From positions 124,001-188,000 of the forward strand of contig DATGLV010000022.1 of the NCBI GenBank assembly GCA_035293945.1: DNA of 64,000 nt. The letters are read 5' to 3'. Of this stretch, positions 1 through 7,202 are shown one piece after another. The position numbers and the translations under genes are program-made. Every line of letters begins with the position of its first letter. Position 1 is the first letter of the stretch. Below the pieces are notes generated by a model that did not search any database, had not been told where the DNA came from, and saw nothing but the letters and a program-made list of their open reading frames with translations. Source of the DNA: VAZQ01 sp035293945 (lineage in GTDB: Bacteria; Pseudomonadota; Alphaproteobacteria; Rhizobiales; Xanthobacteraceae).

Positions 1-856
1 CGATATCCTCGATTGTGAGCACATTGGACCGGCGCTTGCGCGCCTCCTGAACGCCGGCCCGCGGCACCTGCCAGCCGCCAATTCCGACCTGCACCAGGTT
101 GGAGGCCGGCACGTTCGGCAGATTGGTCGCCCAATACCACGGCGTCGTGTGCATGCGCTCGTCCAGGTCCTTCTCCTGGATGTCGATATGCCGGTCGAAA
201 TGCACGATGCCGATGCGCTTGGACGTGCACTGCGCGATGCCGCGCACACAGGGGAAGCCGATCGAATGGTCCCCTCCCAGCATCAACGGCAGCGCGCCGG
301 AGGAAAAGACATGGGCGACACCGCGCGAAATCTGATCGAAGCTCTTCTCCAGATTGGCCGGAATGGTGAAGACATCGCCCGCATCGCATAGCGTCATCTG
401 CTCGCGCAGATCCACTCCGAGCTCATAGTTGTAGGGTGTATAGAGCGCCGAGATGCGCCGGATGCCCTGCGGCCCAAAGCGGGTGCCGGGCCGGTAGGTG
501 GTGCCGGAATCAAACGGAATGCCGATCACCGCGGCATCGTATTTGCCGACATCGTGCACGTTCTCCACATAGGGCGCCTTGAGAAAGGTATTGATGCCGG
601 CGAAGTGCGGAAGCTCGCCGCGCGCAAACGTCGGAATGGTACGGTCGGTCAGCGAGTCGGCGCCGGGCAGCCCCATGTCGAGCGCCCATTTCTGCTCCTT
701 CCGCCAGCCCTGCTCGGGGAGCCTGCCTTCGGCCTCCAGCGCCTTCCAGCCCTGCGTCGCCAACCGGTCGAAGTCCGGATGATGCCGGCGGACGCGCTGG
801 GGCGCCGGCGCCATCCCGGCTTTGCGCGAGCTCCGCTGTCGTGTGTCGAACATCAT
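1..856 (-). CDS. Ureohydrolase (arginase/agmatinase fold), guanidine-hydrolase-like; C-terminus cut by window edge
   Basis: My reverse-strand translation gives about 285 residues before the window ends. The core matches the ureohydrolase fold: a GGDHSIGFP metal motif, then HFDRHIDIQEKDLDERMHTT, where the second metal motif is DRHID instead of the usual DAHxD of agmatinases, then a VQVGIGGWQVPRAG block. A roughly 60-residue N-terminal extension precedes the catalytic domain. Long N-terminus and DRH motif resemble, from memory, the ureohydrolase clade that includes the nickel-dependent guanidine hydrolases, which release urea and ammonia. The start is ATG (or the next ATG) overlapping the stop of the NikR-like gene as ATGA, with an AAGGAA ribosome site. 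It is the last gene of the seven-gene operon seen here. Substrate (guanidine, agmatine or another guanidino compound) is inferred, not shown. Confidence 0.8.
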   Translation of the reverse strand, partial: MMFDTRQRSSRKAGMAPAPQRVRRHHPDFDRLATQGWKALEAEGRLPEQGWRKEQKWALDMGLPGADSLTDRTIPTFARGELPHFAGINTFLKAPYVENVHDVGKYDAAVIGIPFDSGTTYRPGTRFGPQGIRRISALYTPYNYELGVDLREQMTLCDAGDVFTIPANLEKSFDQISRGVAHVFSSGALPLMLGGDHSIGFPCVRGIAQCTSKRIGIVHFDRHIDIQEKDLDERMHTTPWYWATNLPNVPASNLVQVGIGGWQVPRAGVQEARKRRSNVLTIEDI

Positions 857-1335
857 GATGTCGTTCCTTTTTGTTGCTTGCCGCCGCCGATGAAGGGGTG
901 GAGTTGCGGAATAAGCGCCGCGACCAGATGCATCTTGCCGGAAATGACTCCGCGCCGGGACGTCATTTCGTCGGCGATCGTCTGCAGCTTGCGTGCCGGA
1001 CCCTGGACCAGGATTACCTCCATGGTCTGATTATGCATGAGATGAACGTGCAGCGAAGAGATCACCTCGTCGATGTATTGGAACTGCAGGTCTGCCAGTT
1101 GCTTCTGCAAGCCGGGCGTCGAATTGTTGTAGAACAGTGCGACGATGCCGACCATGACGTCGTCGCCGCGATCGGATTTGTGTTCCAGCAGGAATTGATG
1201 CAGCATGTCGTTCACGGCTTGCGAGCGGCTCTCGAAACCGCGAGTCTCGACCATGTGGTCGAGATCGGTCAGCAGGCCTTCCGGCATCGATATGCTGATG
1301 CGGCTGACCGGGGCGCTTCGAACGGCGGTGCGCAT
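853..1335 (-). CDS. NikR-like ribbon-helix-helix transcriptional regulator
   Basis: 160 residues: a ribbon-helix-helix DNA-binding N-terminus (about residues 10-55, RISISMPEGLL onward) followed by an ACT-like ligand domain ending near RRGVISGKMHLV, as in NikR. The LHVHLMH segment keeps the two central nickel-ligand histidines (His87 and His89 in E. coli NikR). The position of His76 is Phe (DLQFQYID) and that of Cys95 is Thr (HNQTMEV), so the canonical four-ligand square-planar nickel site is incomplete. It sits between the glutamine-synthetase-like gene (24 nt gap) and the ureohydrolase (ATGA overlap), so it is coded inside the operon it probably controls. A plausible operator is the palindrome at 6760-6791. 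It may sense another metal or a small molecule. Confidence 0.85.
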   Translation of the reverse strand: MRTAVRSAPVSRISISMPEGLLTDLDHMVETRGFESRSQAVNDMLHQFLLEHKSDRGDDVMVGIVALFYNNSTPGLQKQLADLQFQYIDEVISSLHVHLMHNQTMEVILVQGPARKLQTIADEMTSRRGVISGKMHLVAALIPQLHPFIGGGKQQKGTTS

Positions 1336-1359
1336 GATCAGACTCCCCGGCGGCAGCAG

Positions 1360-2733
1360 CTAGAAAAGATGGCTGTAGCGCTCGATCTCCCATTGGCTGA
1401 TGGTGAGGTGAAACGACTCCCACTCGGCCGTCTTGTACTTGACGAATTCATCGCGCAGCTCCTTTCCAAGCGTTTCCTCCACCAATGGGTCGGCTGCGAA
1501 TGCCGCCACCGCCTCCTGAAGCGTTTGCGGCAGGAAGTCGATATTGCGCTGCCGCCGCGCCGCTTCGGAGATCGTGTATAGGTTGTCCTCGTTGGGTTCA
1601 CCGGGATCGATCTTGTCGCGGATGCCTTCGAGGCCCGCCGCCAGCGCCAGCGTCGCCGCCAGGTACGGATTGACAGAGCCGTCGACATTACGCGATTCGC
1701 AGCGCCCGCCACCCAGCGGCACACGGATCGAGTTGGTGCGGTTGTTGGAGCCGTAGGAGTTGAAGACCGGCGCCCAGGAGAAGGTCGCCATGGCGCCCTG
1801 ACGTACCAGGCGTTTGTAGCTGTTCACTGTGGGCGCAAAGGCAGCGCACAGGGCGCGGCCGTGCCGCAGGATCCCGCCGATGAAATGATAGCCGACGTCT
1901 GTGAGGCCGAGCCCGCGCGGATCCTTGCCGGGCGCCGCCGCGAACAGGTTCTGGCCGCCGGCAAGATCATAGAGCGACATGTTAAAATGCGCACCGGTAC
2001 CGGTGCGATTGGGGAACGGCTTGGGCATCATGGTCGCCAGCAGCCCCTCCTCCTTCGCATAGTGCTTGACCATATGGCGGAAGAAGATGAAGCGGTCACA
2101 CATGGTGAGCGCGTCGGCGTAGCGGAAGTCGAACTCGTACTGCCCGTTGGCGTCCTCGTGGTCGAATGAATAAAGGTCCCAGCCGAGGTCGCGCATGCAG
2201 GTCGCGATCTTGTCGAGCCAGGTGAAGTTGTCGAGAAAGCCACGCAGATCATAGCAAGGCTTGGTCAGCTTGTCGTCGGGGTTGGGGATGGCGAGCGTGC
2301 CGTCTCCGTTCTGCTTGAGCACATACACCTCGCATTCGATTCCCAGATTGAAGCCCATGCCGAGATCGGCAGCACGGGCCAAAACGTTCTTGAGGGCGAC
2401 GCGGGTGTTGAGCGGATAGGGCTTGCCGCGGAAGGTATTGTCGGCCGGCATCCACGCAATCTTCGGTTCCCAGGGCAGCTGGATGACGTGATCAAGATCA
2501 GGAACCGAGGCGATCTTGTCTTCGTTCGGCGCCTGCCCCAAGCCATCGAGCGCATACCCGGTGTAGAGCTCGGAGCCGTGCGCCATGTGATGCAGGTGAT
2601 CGAGCGGAACGACTTTCGCTTTCGGCACGCCATGAATGTCCACATAGGCGCCGATGCAATACTTGACTCCCTTTTGCCGCAGCGCATCCTCGGTCTGCTG
2701 GATCTTCGCGTCCGTGTACATCATCAATTGCAC
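1360..2733 (-). CDS. Type III glutamine-synthetase family ligase (GlnT/GMAS-like)
   Basis: 457 residues, normal for the glnT-type family (glutamate plus ammonia or an amine plus ATP to a gamma-glutamyl amide). A short beta-grasp N-domain ([16 protein letters not shown]) leads into the catalytic domain, with metal-binding IECEVYVL, the TGAHFNMSL block, the [13 protein letters not shown]/ammonia-site block, and NRTNSIRVP plus [15 protein letters not shown]. Family members include Rhizobium GlnT and gamma-glutamylmethylamide synthetase, so both ammonia assimilation and glutamylation of an amine are possible. The start codon is GTG; an in-frame ATG at 2724 is an alternative. It lies between the creatininase-like and NikR-like genes in the same operon, which suggests it captures ammonia or an amine released by the two hydrolases. 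Confidence 0.88.
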   Translation of the reverse strand: MQLMMYTDAKIQQTEDALRQKGVKYCIGAYVDIHGVPKAKVVPLDHLHHMAHGSELYTGYALDGLGQAPNEDKIASVPDLDHVIQLPWEPKIAWMPADNTFRGKPYPLNTRVALKNVLARAADLGMGFNLGIECEVYVLKQNGDGTLAIPNPDDKLTKPCYDLRGFLDNFTWLDKIATCMRDLGWDLYSFDHEDANGQYEFDFRYADALTMCDRFIFFRHMVKHYAKEEGLLATMMPKPFPNRTGTGAHFNMSLYDLAGGQNLFAAAPGKDPRGLGLTDVGYHFIGGILRHGRALCAAFAPTVNSYKRLVRQGAMATFSWAPVFNSYGSNNRTNSIRVPLGGGRCESRNVDGSVNPYLAATLALAAGLEGIRDKIDPGEPNEDNLYTISEAARRQRNIDFLPQTLQEAVAAFAADPLVEETLGKELRDEFVKYKTAEWESFHLTISQWEIERYSHLF

Positions 2734-2777
2734 TTCTTTCCCGGTTTGATCGTCGACTGTGAACTGGCTCGGGCGAG

Positions 2778-3542
2778 CTAGCCGCCGCCACGCACAAAGT
2801 AGGAATGGTCAAGCGGCGGCTTTTCCGCCATACCGCGCATGATCAGCTCGGTCAGGTCCTCGACCATCCACGCAAACCACTTGCTCCCCTTATCGGCATT
2901 GGCGCGGCTCGGCTGGCCGGTGACACCGTTGCGACTGGTGCGGTTGACCGGGTGCGCGAAGACGAGATCCGCCGTGCGGTCCGGATCATCCGCCGCCGCG
3001 AGGAGTTCAGCACGAGCCATCTCCGGCGCGACGCCCAACATCATCGAGGTCTCCGCATCGTTGGCATGCCAGTCCGCCCCATCGGCGAAATGCACCTCGC
3101 GCAGGCGCGGACTTAAGCTCGCGGAATTGAACAACGCGACCATCATGTCATCGTGCTCCGCGCGCAGCATTTCGAGTGCACAGCGCAGCGGGGCTGCGTT
3201 GGTCACATGGGTGTTCACGATGAAGAGGCGGCGCACGCCGGCGTAATAGGCCCAATCGCCGATCTGTTTAACCACCTCGATCAATGTGGTGGGCTGCAAC
3301 GAAAGCGTGCCTGGCCAGCGCCGGCTGTGCCCGAGTGAGCACCCATAGGGGAGCGTCGGAAGCGCCGGCACATTGGTCCGCGCCGCCACAGCTGCGCAGA
3401 GGCGGTCGGCAAGCACCGCGTCCATTCCGCAGCCAAGATGCGGACCATGCTGCTCGGTCGCGCCGACCGGCAGGATGGCGGAGCCGCACGCCGCGGCAAT
3501 ATCCGCGGGCAACTCCGCCGAAGTGCGCTGCGACCACAGCAT
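2778..3542 (-). CDS. Creatininase-family metal-dependent amidohydrolase
   Basis: 254 residues from ATG at 3542. The frame stays open upstream to 3662, but that extension reads through a palindromic repeat and is not protein-like. Creatininase-fold metal ligands are visible: Glu30 and His32 in [14 protein letters not shown], Asp41 in GCGMDAV, and a late [11 protein letters not shown] carrying the second glutamate. The family's NGHGGN loop is altered to NTHVTN, keeping the histidine but losing both glycines. Members cleave cyclic or linear amides (creatinine, formamides, mycofactocin precursors). The gene follows the ABC transporter genes and precedes the glutamine-synthetase-like gene, so a role opening or deamidating the imported compound is likely. 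True creatinine activity is not implied. Confidence 0.85.
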   Translation of the reverse strand: MLWSQRTSAELPADIAAACGSAILPVGATEQHGPHLGCGMDAVLADRLCAAVAARTNVPALPTLPYGCSLGHSRRWPGTLSLQPTTLIEVVKQIGDWAYYAGVRRLFIVNTHVTNAAPLRCALEMLRAEHDDMMVALFNSASLSPRLREVHFADGADWHANDAETSMMLGVAPEMARAELLAAADDPDRTADLVFAHPVNRTSRNGVTGQPSRANADKGSKWFAWMVEDLTELIMRGMAEKPPLDHSYFVRGGG

Positions 3543-3552
3543 GCTGTGTCTA

Positions 3553-3655
3553 GAGCGCATTCCGATCGAACGGATCGGAATACGCTCTATTTCCTTTACC
3601 GCGGCGCATGTTCCTCTCGGAAAACCGGTGCCCACTTTTTTTGAACATGCGCTAG
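3553..3655. repeat. Two adjacent palindromic intergenic repeats inside the operon
   Basis: The first part is an inverted repeat, AGAGCGCATTCCGATC against GGATCGGAATACGCTCT with one mismatch (about 3553-3590). The second part contains GGAAAACCGGTGCCCAC flanked by GCATGTTC and GAACATGCGC (about 3606-3652). Both resemble short mobile palindromic repeats that are widespread between genes of Hyphomicrobiales. They sit between the ATPase and creatininase-like genes and explain the spurious N-terminal extension of the latter. Confidence 0.75.
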
Positions 3656-4572
3656 TCCACATTGTCGGACACGTCGGTCAGGCGCGCCACCATTGCGTAG
3701 GTGTCGGCCTCGTCGTCATGGTCCGATTTGGATTGAAGGATCAGCTCCTCGAGGCGAGCTTTGGTGGCGAGGAACGGCGGAGAGATCAGCTGGGTGAGGT
3801 TGCGCGGACGCGGCACCGGCACCTCGATCATTTCCTGCACCTCGCCCGGATGCGCCGAGAGGACCAGGATGCGGTCGGCGAGAAAGATCGCCTCATCGAG
3901 GTCATGGGTGATGAACACGATGGTGATGTCGATCTTGCGCCAAATTTCCAAGAGATGCGCCTGCATCTTGCAACGCGTCTGCGCGTCGAGCGCGCCGAAC
4001 GGCTCGTCCATCAGAAGAATGCGCGGTTGATTGGCGAGCGCCCGCACGATGGCCACGCGCTGCTTCATGCCGCCCGATAGTTGATGCGGATAGGCGTCGG
4101 CGAAGCGCTCGAGACCGATCAGTTGCAGCCACTGCAGCGCCTGCCGCTCGGATTCGTCCTTGCCGTGTCCGTTGACCTCCAGACCGAACATCACGTTCTT
4201 CTTGACCGTCAGCCAAGGGAACAGCGTATAGCCCTGGAACACCATGCCACGATCGCTGCCTGGCTCGGTGACCGCCTTGCCTTGCAGGAGGACATCGCCC
4301 GAGTTCTTCTCCTCGAGCCCGGCGAGGATACGGACGAGGGTGGTCTTGCCACAGCCGGACGGACCGACGATGCAGAGGAACTCGCGCCGGTGGGTCTGGA
4401 AATTGATGTCCTTGAGCGCCACCGTCATGCGCGCGCCGGAGCCGAAGAATTTGTTGAGGTGTCGCACGTCGAGGATTGTCTCGCGCGCCTTCAGTCGATC
4501 GAAGCGCGCGCGCACTTCCGTAGTTTGCTCGCGATAGGATGGCAGCAAGGTCGGGGGTATGAACTGATTCAT
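3652..4572 (-). CDS. NitT/TauT-type ABC transporter ATP-binding protein
   Basis: 306 residues. Walker A GPSGCGKT at 70-77, ABC signature LSGGMKQR at 165-172, Walker B ILLMDE at 185-190, and a downstream [13 protein letters not shown]-loop, as in SsuB/TauB/NrtD ATPases. About 30 residues precede the ATPase core, slightly longer than typical, and the C-terminus extends about 50 residues past the H-loop. It powers import through the permease encoded 15 nt upstream. The stop codon touches the palindromic repeat at 3553-3655. Substrate class (nitrate, taurine, guanidine or a related small polar compound) cannot be read from the ATPase itself. Confidence 0.93.
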   Translation of the reverse strand: MNQFIPPTLLPSYREQTTEVRARFDRLKARETILDVRHLNKFFGSGARMTVALKDINFQTHRREFLCIVGPSGCGKTTLVRILAGLEEKNSGDVLLQGKAVTEPGSDRGMVFQGYTLFPWLTVKKNVMFGLEVNGHGKDESERQALQWLQLIGLERFADAYPHQLSGGMKQRVAIVRALANQPRILLMDEPFGALDAQTRCKMQAHLLEIWRKIDITIVFITHDLDEAIFLADRILVLSAHPGEVQEMIEVPVPRPRNLTQLISPPFLATKARLEELILQSKSDHDDEADTYAMVARLTDVSDNVD

Positions 4573-4587
4573 CGTTGACGCCGCCTT

Positions 4588-5553
4588 TCAGGCGGCCTTC
4601 TCCAGCGTTCTGTCCCAGGGGAAGAACCGACGGCCGAGCAGCGCCAGGAACATGTCGGTCCCGACGCCGATAATGCCGATGATCATGATCGCCGCATAAA
4701 CGTTGGCGAAATGCTGATAGCGCGCCTGCAGGGTGATGAACCAGGTGATTCCCGAGGTGGTGCCGATGAGCTCGGCAACAATCAGATAGGTCCAAGCCCA
4801 GCCAAGCAAGATGCGTTGGTCGCGATAAAGATCAGGGAGGATTCCCGGAATGACCACACGGGTGAGCAGCTTGAGATTCTTGGTGCCGAGAGTCAGCGCA
4901 GCTTCGACCAAGGCGACGTCGAGCTTGCGCGTGGTGTTGGCGATGATCAGCACCTGCTGGAACAAGGTGCCGATGACGATGATGGTGATCTTCGGCCCGT
5001 CATAGATGCCGAGGATGGCGACCGCGAGCGCTCCGAATGCAGGCGCCGGCAGATAACGGAAGAATTCGATGAAGGGCTCGTTGAGGCGCGCGATCACCCC
5101 ATAAGTCCCGCACAGCACGCCCAGCGGCACGCCGATGATGGAGGAGATCACGAACCCCCAAAAGATGATCTGGATGCTGTGCCAGAGGCTCTGGTGCAGC
5201 CATTGCCCGTCCTGCGACACCGGCGGCTGCGTGAACGAAGTGTAGAGCGCCATCGCGACTTCATGCGGCGCCGGCAGATAGATCGGATTGGCCGGGATGC
5301 CCTCCGGCGGGGCCTTGCCGTCGCTTTGGGCATCGGCCACCGCGTCCTGGAAGTCGCCGCGATCCATACGCATGCCGGGCTCGAGATATTCGACTGAGCC
5401 CGGTTTCGTGATCAGGACTTGCGGATGCCAGATCGCCGGGACGTAGCTCACGATGCTCCACAAGATGATCGGCAGCACAAAGGAAAGGCAGCCCAACACG
5501 CGCCGTGCACGCGGCGACAATGGTTGGAGGACCTTCAGCCATCTGATCTTCAT
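4588..5553 (-). CDS. NitT/TauT-type ABC transporter permease
   Basis: 321 residues. A first membrane segment (VLGCLSFVLPIILWSIV, about 20-40) is followed by a periplasmic stretch of some 75 residues, then a standard binding-protein-dependent permease domain with five or so membrane helices. The cytoplasmic EAA loop reads VEAALTLGTKNLKLL...IPGILPDL. The extra periplasmic segment between helix 1 and the transport core is longer than in SsuC/TauC. The gene lies between the binding protein (207 nt upstream, a gap holding a dispersed repeat) and the ATPase (15 nt downstream). Together they form one importer in the cytoplasmic membrane. Confidence 0.92.
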   Translation of the reverse strand: MKIRWLKVLQPLSPRARRVLGCLSFVLPIILWSIVSYVPAIWHPQVLITKPGSVEYLEPGMRMDRGDFQDAVADAQSDGKAPPEGIPANPIYLPAPHEVAMALYTSFTQPPVSQDGQWLHQSLWHSIQIIFWGFVISSIIGVPLGVLCGTYGVIARLNEPFIEFFRYLPAPAFGALAVAILGIYDGPKITIIVIGTLFQQVLIIANTTRKLDVALVEAALTLGTKNLKLLTRVVIPGILPDLYRDQRILLGWAWTYLIVAELIGTTSGITWFITLQARYQHFANVYAAIMIIGIIGVGTDMFLALLGRRFFPWDRTLEKAA

Positions 5554-5589
5554 GACATCCTCTTGTCCTTAGAGGATTCCGAAGGATCA

Positions 5590-5725
5590 TCCCACCTCGG
5601 CGTCATTGCTGGGCTTGACCCGGCAATCCGGTTTTTTGCGAAGAGATGGACCCGCGGGTCATAAGGGCGTTTACGCCCGTCTTTCGACGGGCGATGCCCG
5701 CGGGTGACGAAGGAGGAGAGTCCTT
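5590..5725. repeat. Dispersed repeat, copy 1 (second copy near 59905-60055, inverted)
   Basis: Contains TGGGCTTGACCCGGCAATC and then ATGGACCCGCGGGTCATAAG followed by GGCGTTTACGCC and CGTCTTTCGACGGGC hairpins. The same string of blocks occurs in reverse orientation near 59905-60055, so it is a dispersed intergenic repeat. It separates the binding-protein gene from the permease gene inside one transcription unit. Its hairpins could adjust the abundance of the binding protein relative to the permease. Confidence 0.85.
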
Positions 5726-5759
5726 GCCAACGAAACATCCCCAACCCCAGCGGTGCCGC

Positions 5760-6743
5760 TCACTGGCCTTCGGTCAGCGACGGATCGATGTAGCTGTTGA
5801 TGTCCTGCGCCTTCTTGTAGACCTCATTGTCGACGTTGAAGCCGTCGGCAATCTTGGACGAGCCGTAAAGGGACGTCAGGCCCGGCCCTTTCTGGAAGAC
5901 CTTCTTGCCTTCGGCCACATCGATCAAGTGCGTACCGGTAAGCAGCGGCTTATAAGCTTCCGGTGTCAGCTCGACGCGCGCCGCCATGATCTTGACGGCG
6001 TCGTCCTGGGTCGCCGGATCGTTGATATAGTGCACCACCTTGTCCCAGACGCCGATCAGCTTCATCCAGTCGGCGCGGTGGGCAGCGAGGCTTGCGGGGC
6101 TCACAGCCAGCACGTCATAGATGAGGCCTGGCGCCTGCGATGAGGTGTAGATCGGGTGGGAGCCTGGCGATGCCTTCATGGCCTGACCGGAGACCGGCTG
6201 CCAGGCGCCGATCGCCGAGACCTGACCAGACGCCAGCACTTGCGGCGTCTCGTTGGTCTTGGCGTTGACGAGCTTGACGTCCTTCTCCTTCATGCCGAGG
6301 CTGTTGAGCCCGTGCAGCAACAACAAATGTTCGACCAGACCGACTTCGATGCCGATCTTCTTGCCCTTGAGATCCTTCAGGCTCTTGATGGCAGGCTTGG
6401 CAACGATCATGTCGTTGCCGCTCGAGTAGTCGGTGAGCATCACCATGATGCCCTTGCCGCCGCCGGCACCGGTGACCAGCGTATCCCCGTTGGTCATCAG
6501 GTTCGCGTCGAGCTTGCCAGCCGAAAAGGCGTCCATCGACGCGGAATAATCAAACCACTGGAACGTCACATCGAGGCCGGCATCCTTGATCCAACCTTTG
6601 TCGATGGCGACTTGCCAAGCGACCCACCCGGGCCAATCGCTGTAACCGACGGTGAGCGGTGCCGCGGCGGCGGGGCGCATCGCAAACGATGCGAGGCCCA
6701 ACACCAGGCCCATTGTCCATCCAAAGTTGGCTTTGCGGCTCAT
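5760..6743 (-). CDS. NitT/TauT-type ABC transporter substrate-binding protein
   Basis: 327 residues with a Sec signal peptide ending near MRPAAAAPL (about residue 28). The mature part starts LTVGYSDWPGWVAW and has the two-lobe SsuA/TauA/NMT1-type fold: FSAGKLDANLMTNGDTL, LKDLKGKKIGIEVG, and a GQVSAIGAWQPVSG hinge. This binding protein would capture the imported solute in the periplasm. It is the first gene of the operon, has an AGGAG ribosome site, and lies just downstream of a sigma-54 promoter and a palindromic operator. Similar binding proteins accompany guanidine-riboswitch genes in other bacteria, but no ykkC-type guanidine riboswitch motif is recognisable upstream here, so guanidine as the substrate is inference. 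Confidence 0.9.
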   Translation of the reverse strand: MSRKANFGWTMGLVLGLASFAMRPAAAAPLTVGYSDWPGWVAWQVAIDKGWIKDAGLDVTFQWFDYSASMDAFSAGKLDANLMTNGDTLVTGAGGGKGIMVMLTDYSSGNDMIVAKPAIKSLKDLKGKKIGIEVGLVEHLLLLHGLNSLGMKEKDVKLVNAKTNETPQVLASGQVSAIGAWQPVSGQAMKASPGSHPIYTSSQAPGLIYDVLAVSPASLAAHRADWMKLIGVWDKVVHYINDPATQDDAVKIMAARVELTPEAYKPLLTGTHLIDVAEGKKVFQKGPGLTSLYGSSKIADGFNVDNEVYKKAQDINSYIDPSLTEGQ

Positions 6744-6759
6744 CGGAGTCTCCTGGTTT

Positions 6760-6791
6760 GAGTAATACTGAAAGCCAAAACGGTATTACTC
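6760..6791 (-). promoter_or_regulatory. Perfect 9-bp palindrome, candidate operator of the NikR-like regulator
   Basis: GAGTAATAC, 14 nt spacer, GTATTACTC. Spaced half-sites of this size resemble NikR-type operators. It overlaps the predicted transcription start of the minus-strand operon (near 6785) and lies 16 nt before the binding-protein start codon, where a bound repressor would block the promoter. Assignment to the NikR-like protein is inference from linkage. Confidence 0.6.
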
Positions 6792-6795
6792 GTGA

Positions 6796-6810
6796 GCAAG
6801 GCCTGTGCCA
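6796..6810 (-). promoter_or_regulatory. Sigma-54 (RpoN) -24/-12 promoter of the ABC/creatininase/ureohydrolase operon
   Basis: On the minus strand TGGCACAGGCCTTGC, with GG and GC 12 nt apart, matches the TGGCAC-N5-TTGC consensus. It lies about 53 nt upstream of the binding-protein start codon with the palindrome at 6760-6791 just downstream. Confidence 0.75.
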
Positions 6811-7015
6811 TGAGCCGGCCGGGAAAATTCGCCCGGAGATTCAAAGGTGGCTTGAGGAAGCGGAACTTTGGCTTGGTCTGATTGCGCGCAAAGGAAGCTG
6901 CCGGTCGGGCTCTTCCGCCCAATTGCTGTTCACTTCTCTTGGGTTGATCGCGGATCGTCTGGCGACCCTATGGCAGCCCCTTAACCCGGCCAAACCTTAT
7001 ACAAGGACGGAATAC

Positions 7016-7032
7016 TGCATGAAATTTGTGCA
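7016..7032. promoter_or_regulatory. NtrC-type enhancer palindrome
   Basis: TGCATGAAATTTGTGCA, 17 bp with TGCA ends, close to the NtrC consensus TGCACTAAAATGGTGCA. It lies 105 nt upstream of the plus-strand sigma-54 promoter and 206 nt from the minus-strand one, so a single site could serve both divergent operons. A second small hairpin (CTCTGC/GCAGAG) follows at 7035-7049. Nothing protein-coding is supported in 6744-7202. Confidence 0.6.
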
Positions 7033-7136
7033 GTCTCTGCGGTGCAGAGGGTCAACGGCTGCCACTTCAATAAGCAGCCCCCTGCCTGGTTGGCGATCAG
7101 CGATCGGAAGCAAAGACATAAACGCCACCGTGACCT

Positions 7137-7151
7137 TGGCATGCTCCTTGC
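7137..7151 (+). promoter_or_regulatory. Sigma-54 promoter of the urt-ure operon
   Basis: TGGCATGCTCCTTGC has the GG and GC elements 12 nt apart. It is 51 nt upstream of the urtB start, giving a predicted transcription start near 7163. Confidence 0.7.
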
Positions 7152-7202
7152 GACCCTCTTGGCGATCTCGCGAAGGCGGCTTGCTGCCCGCCGCTTCCGC
7201 AA

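Noticed and set aside
3543..3662. N-terminal extension of the creatininase-like protein
   Set aside because: It translates a palindromic intergenic repeat and has no family similarity; ATG 3542 starts the conserved region.
6744..7202. A guanidine (ykkC-type) riboswitch in front of the ABC operon
   Set aside because: Read on the minus strand, none of the conserved ykkC, mini-ykkC or guanidine-III core motifs is recognisable; the leader is short and holds the palindrome instead.
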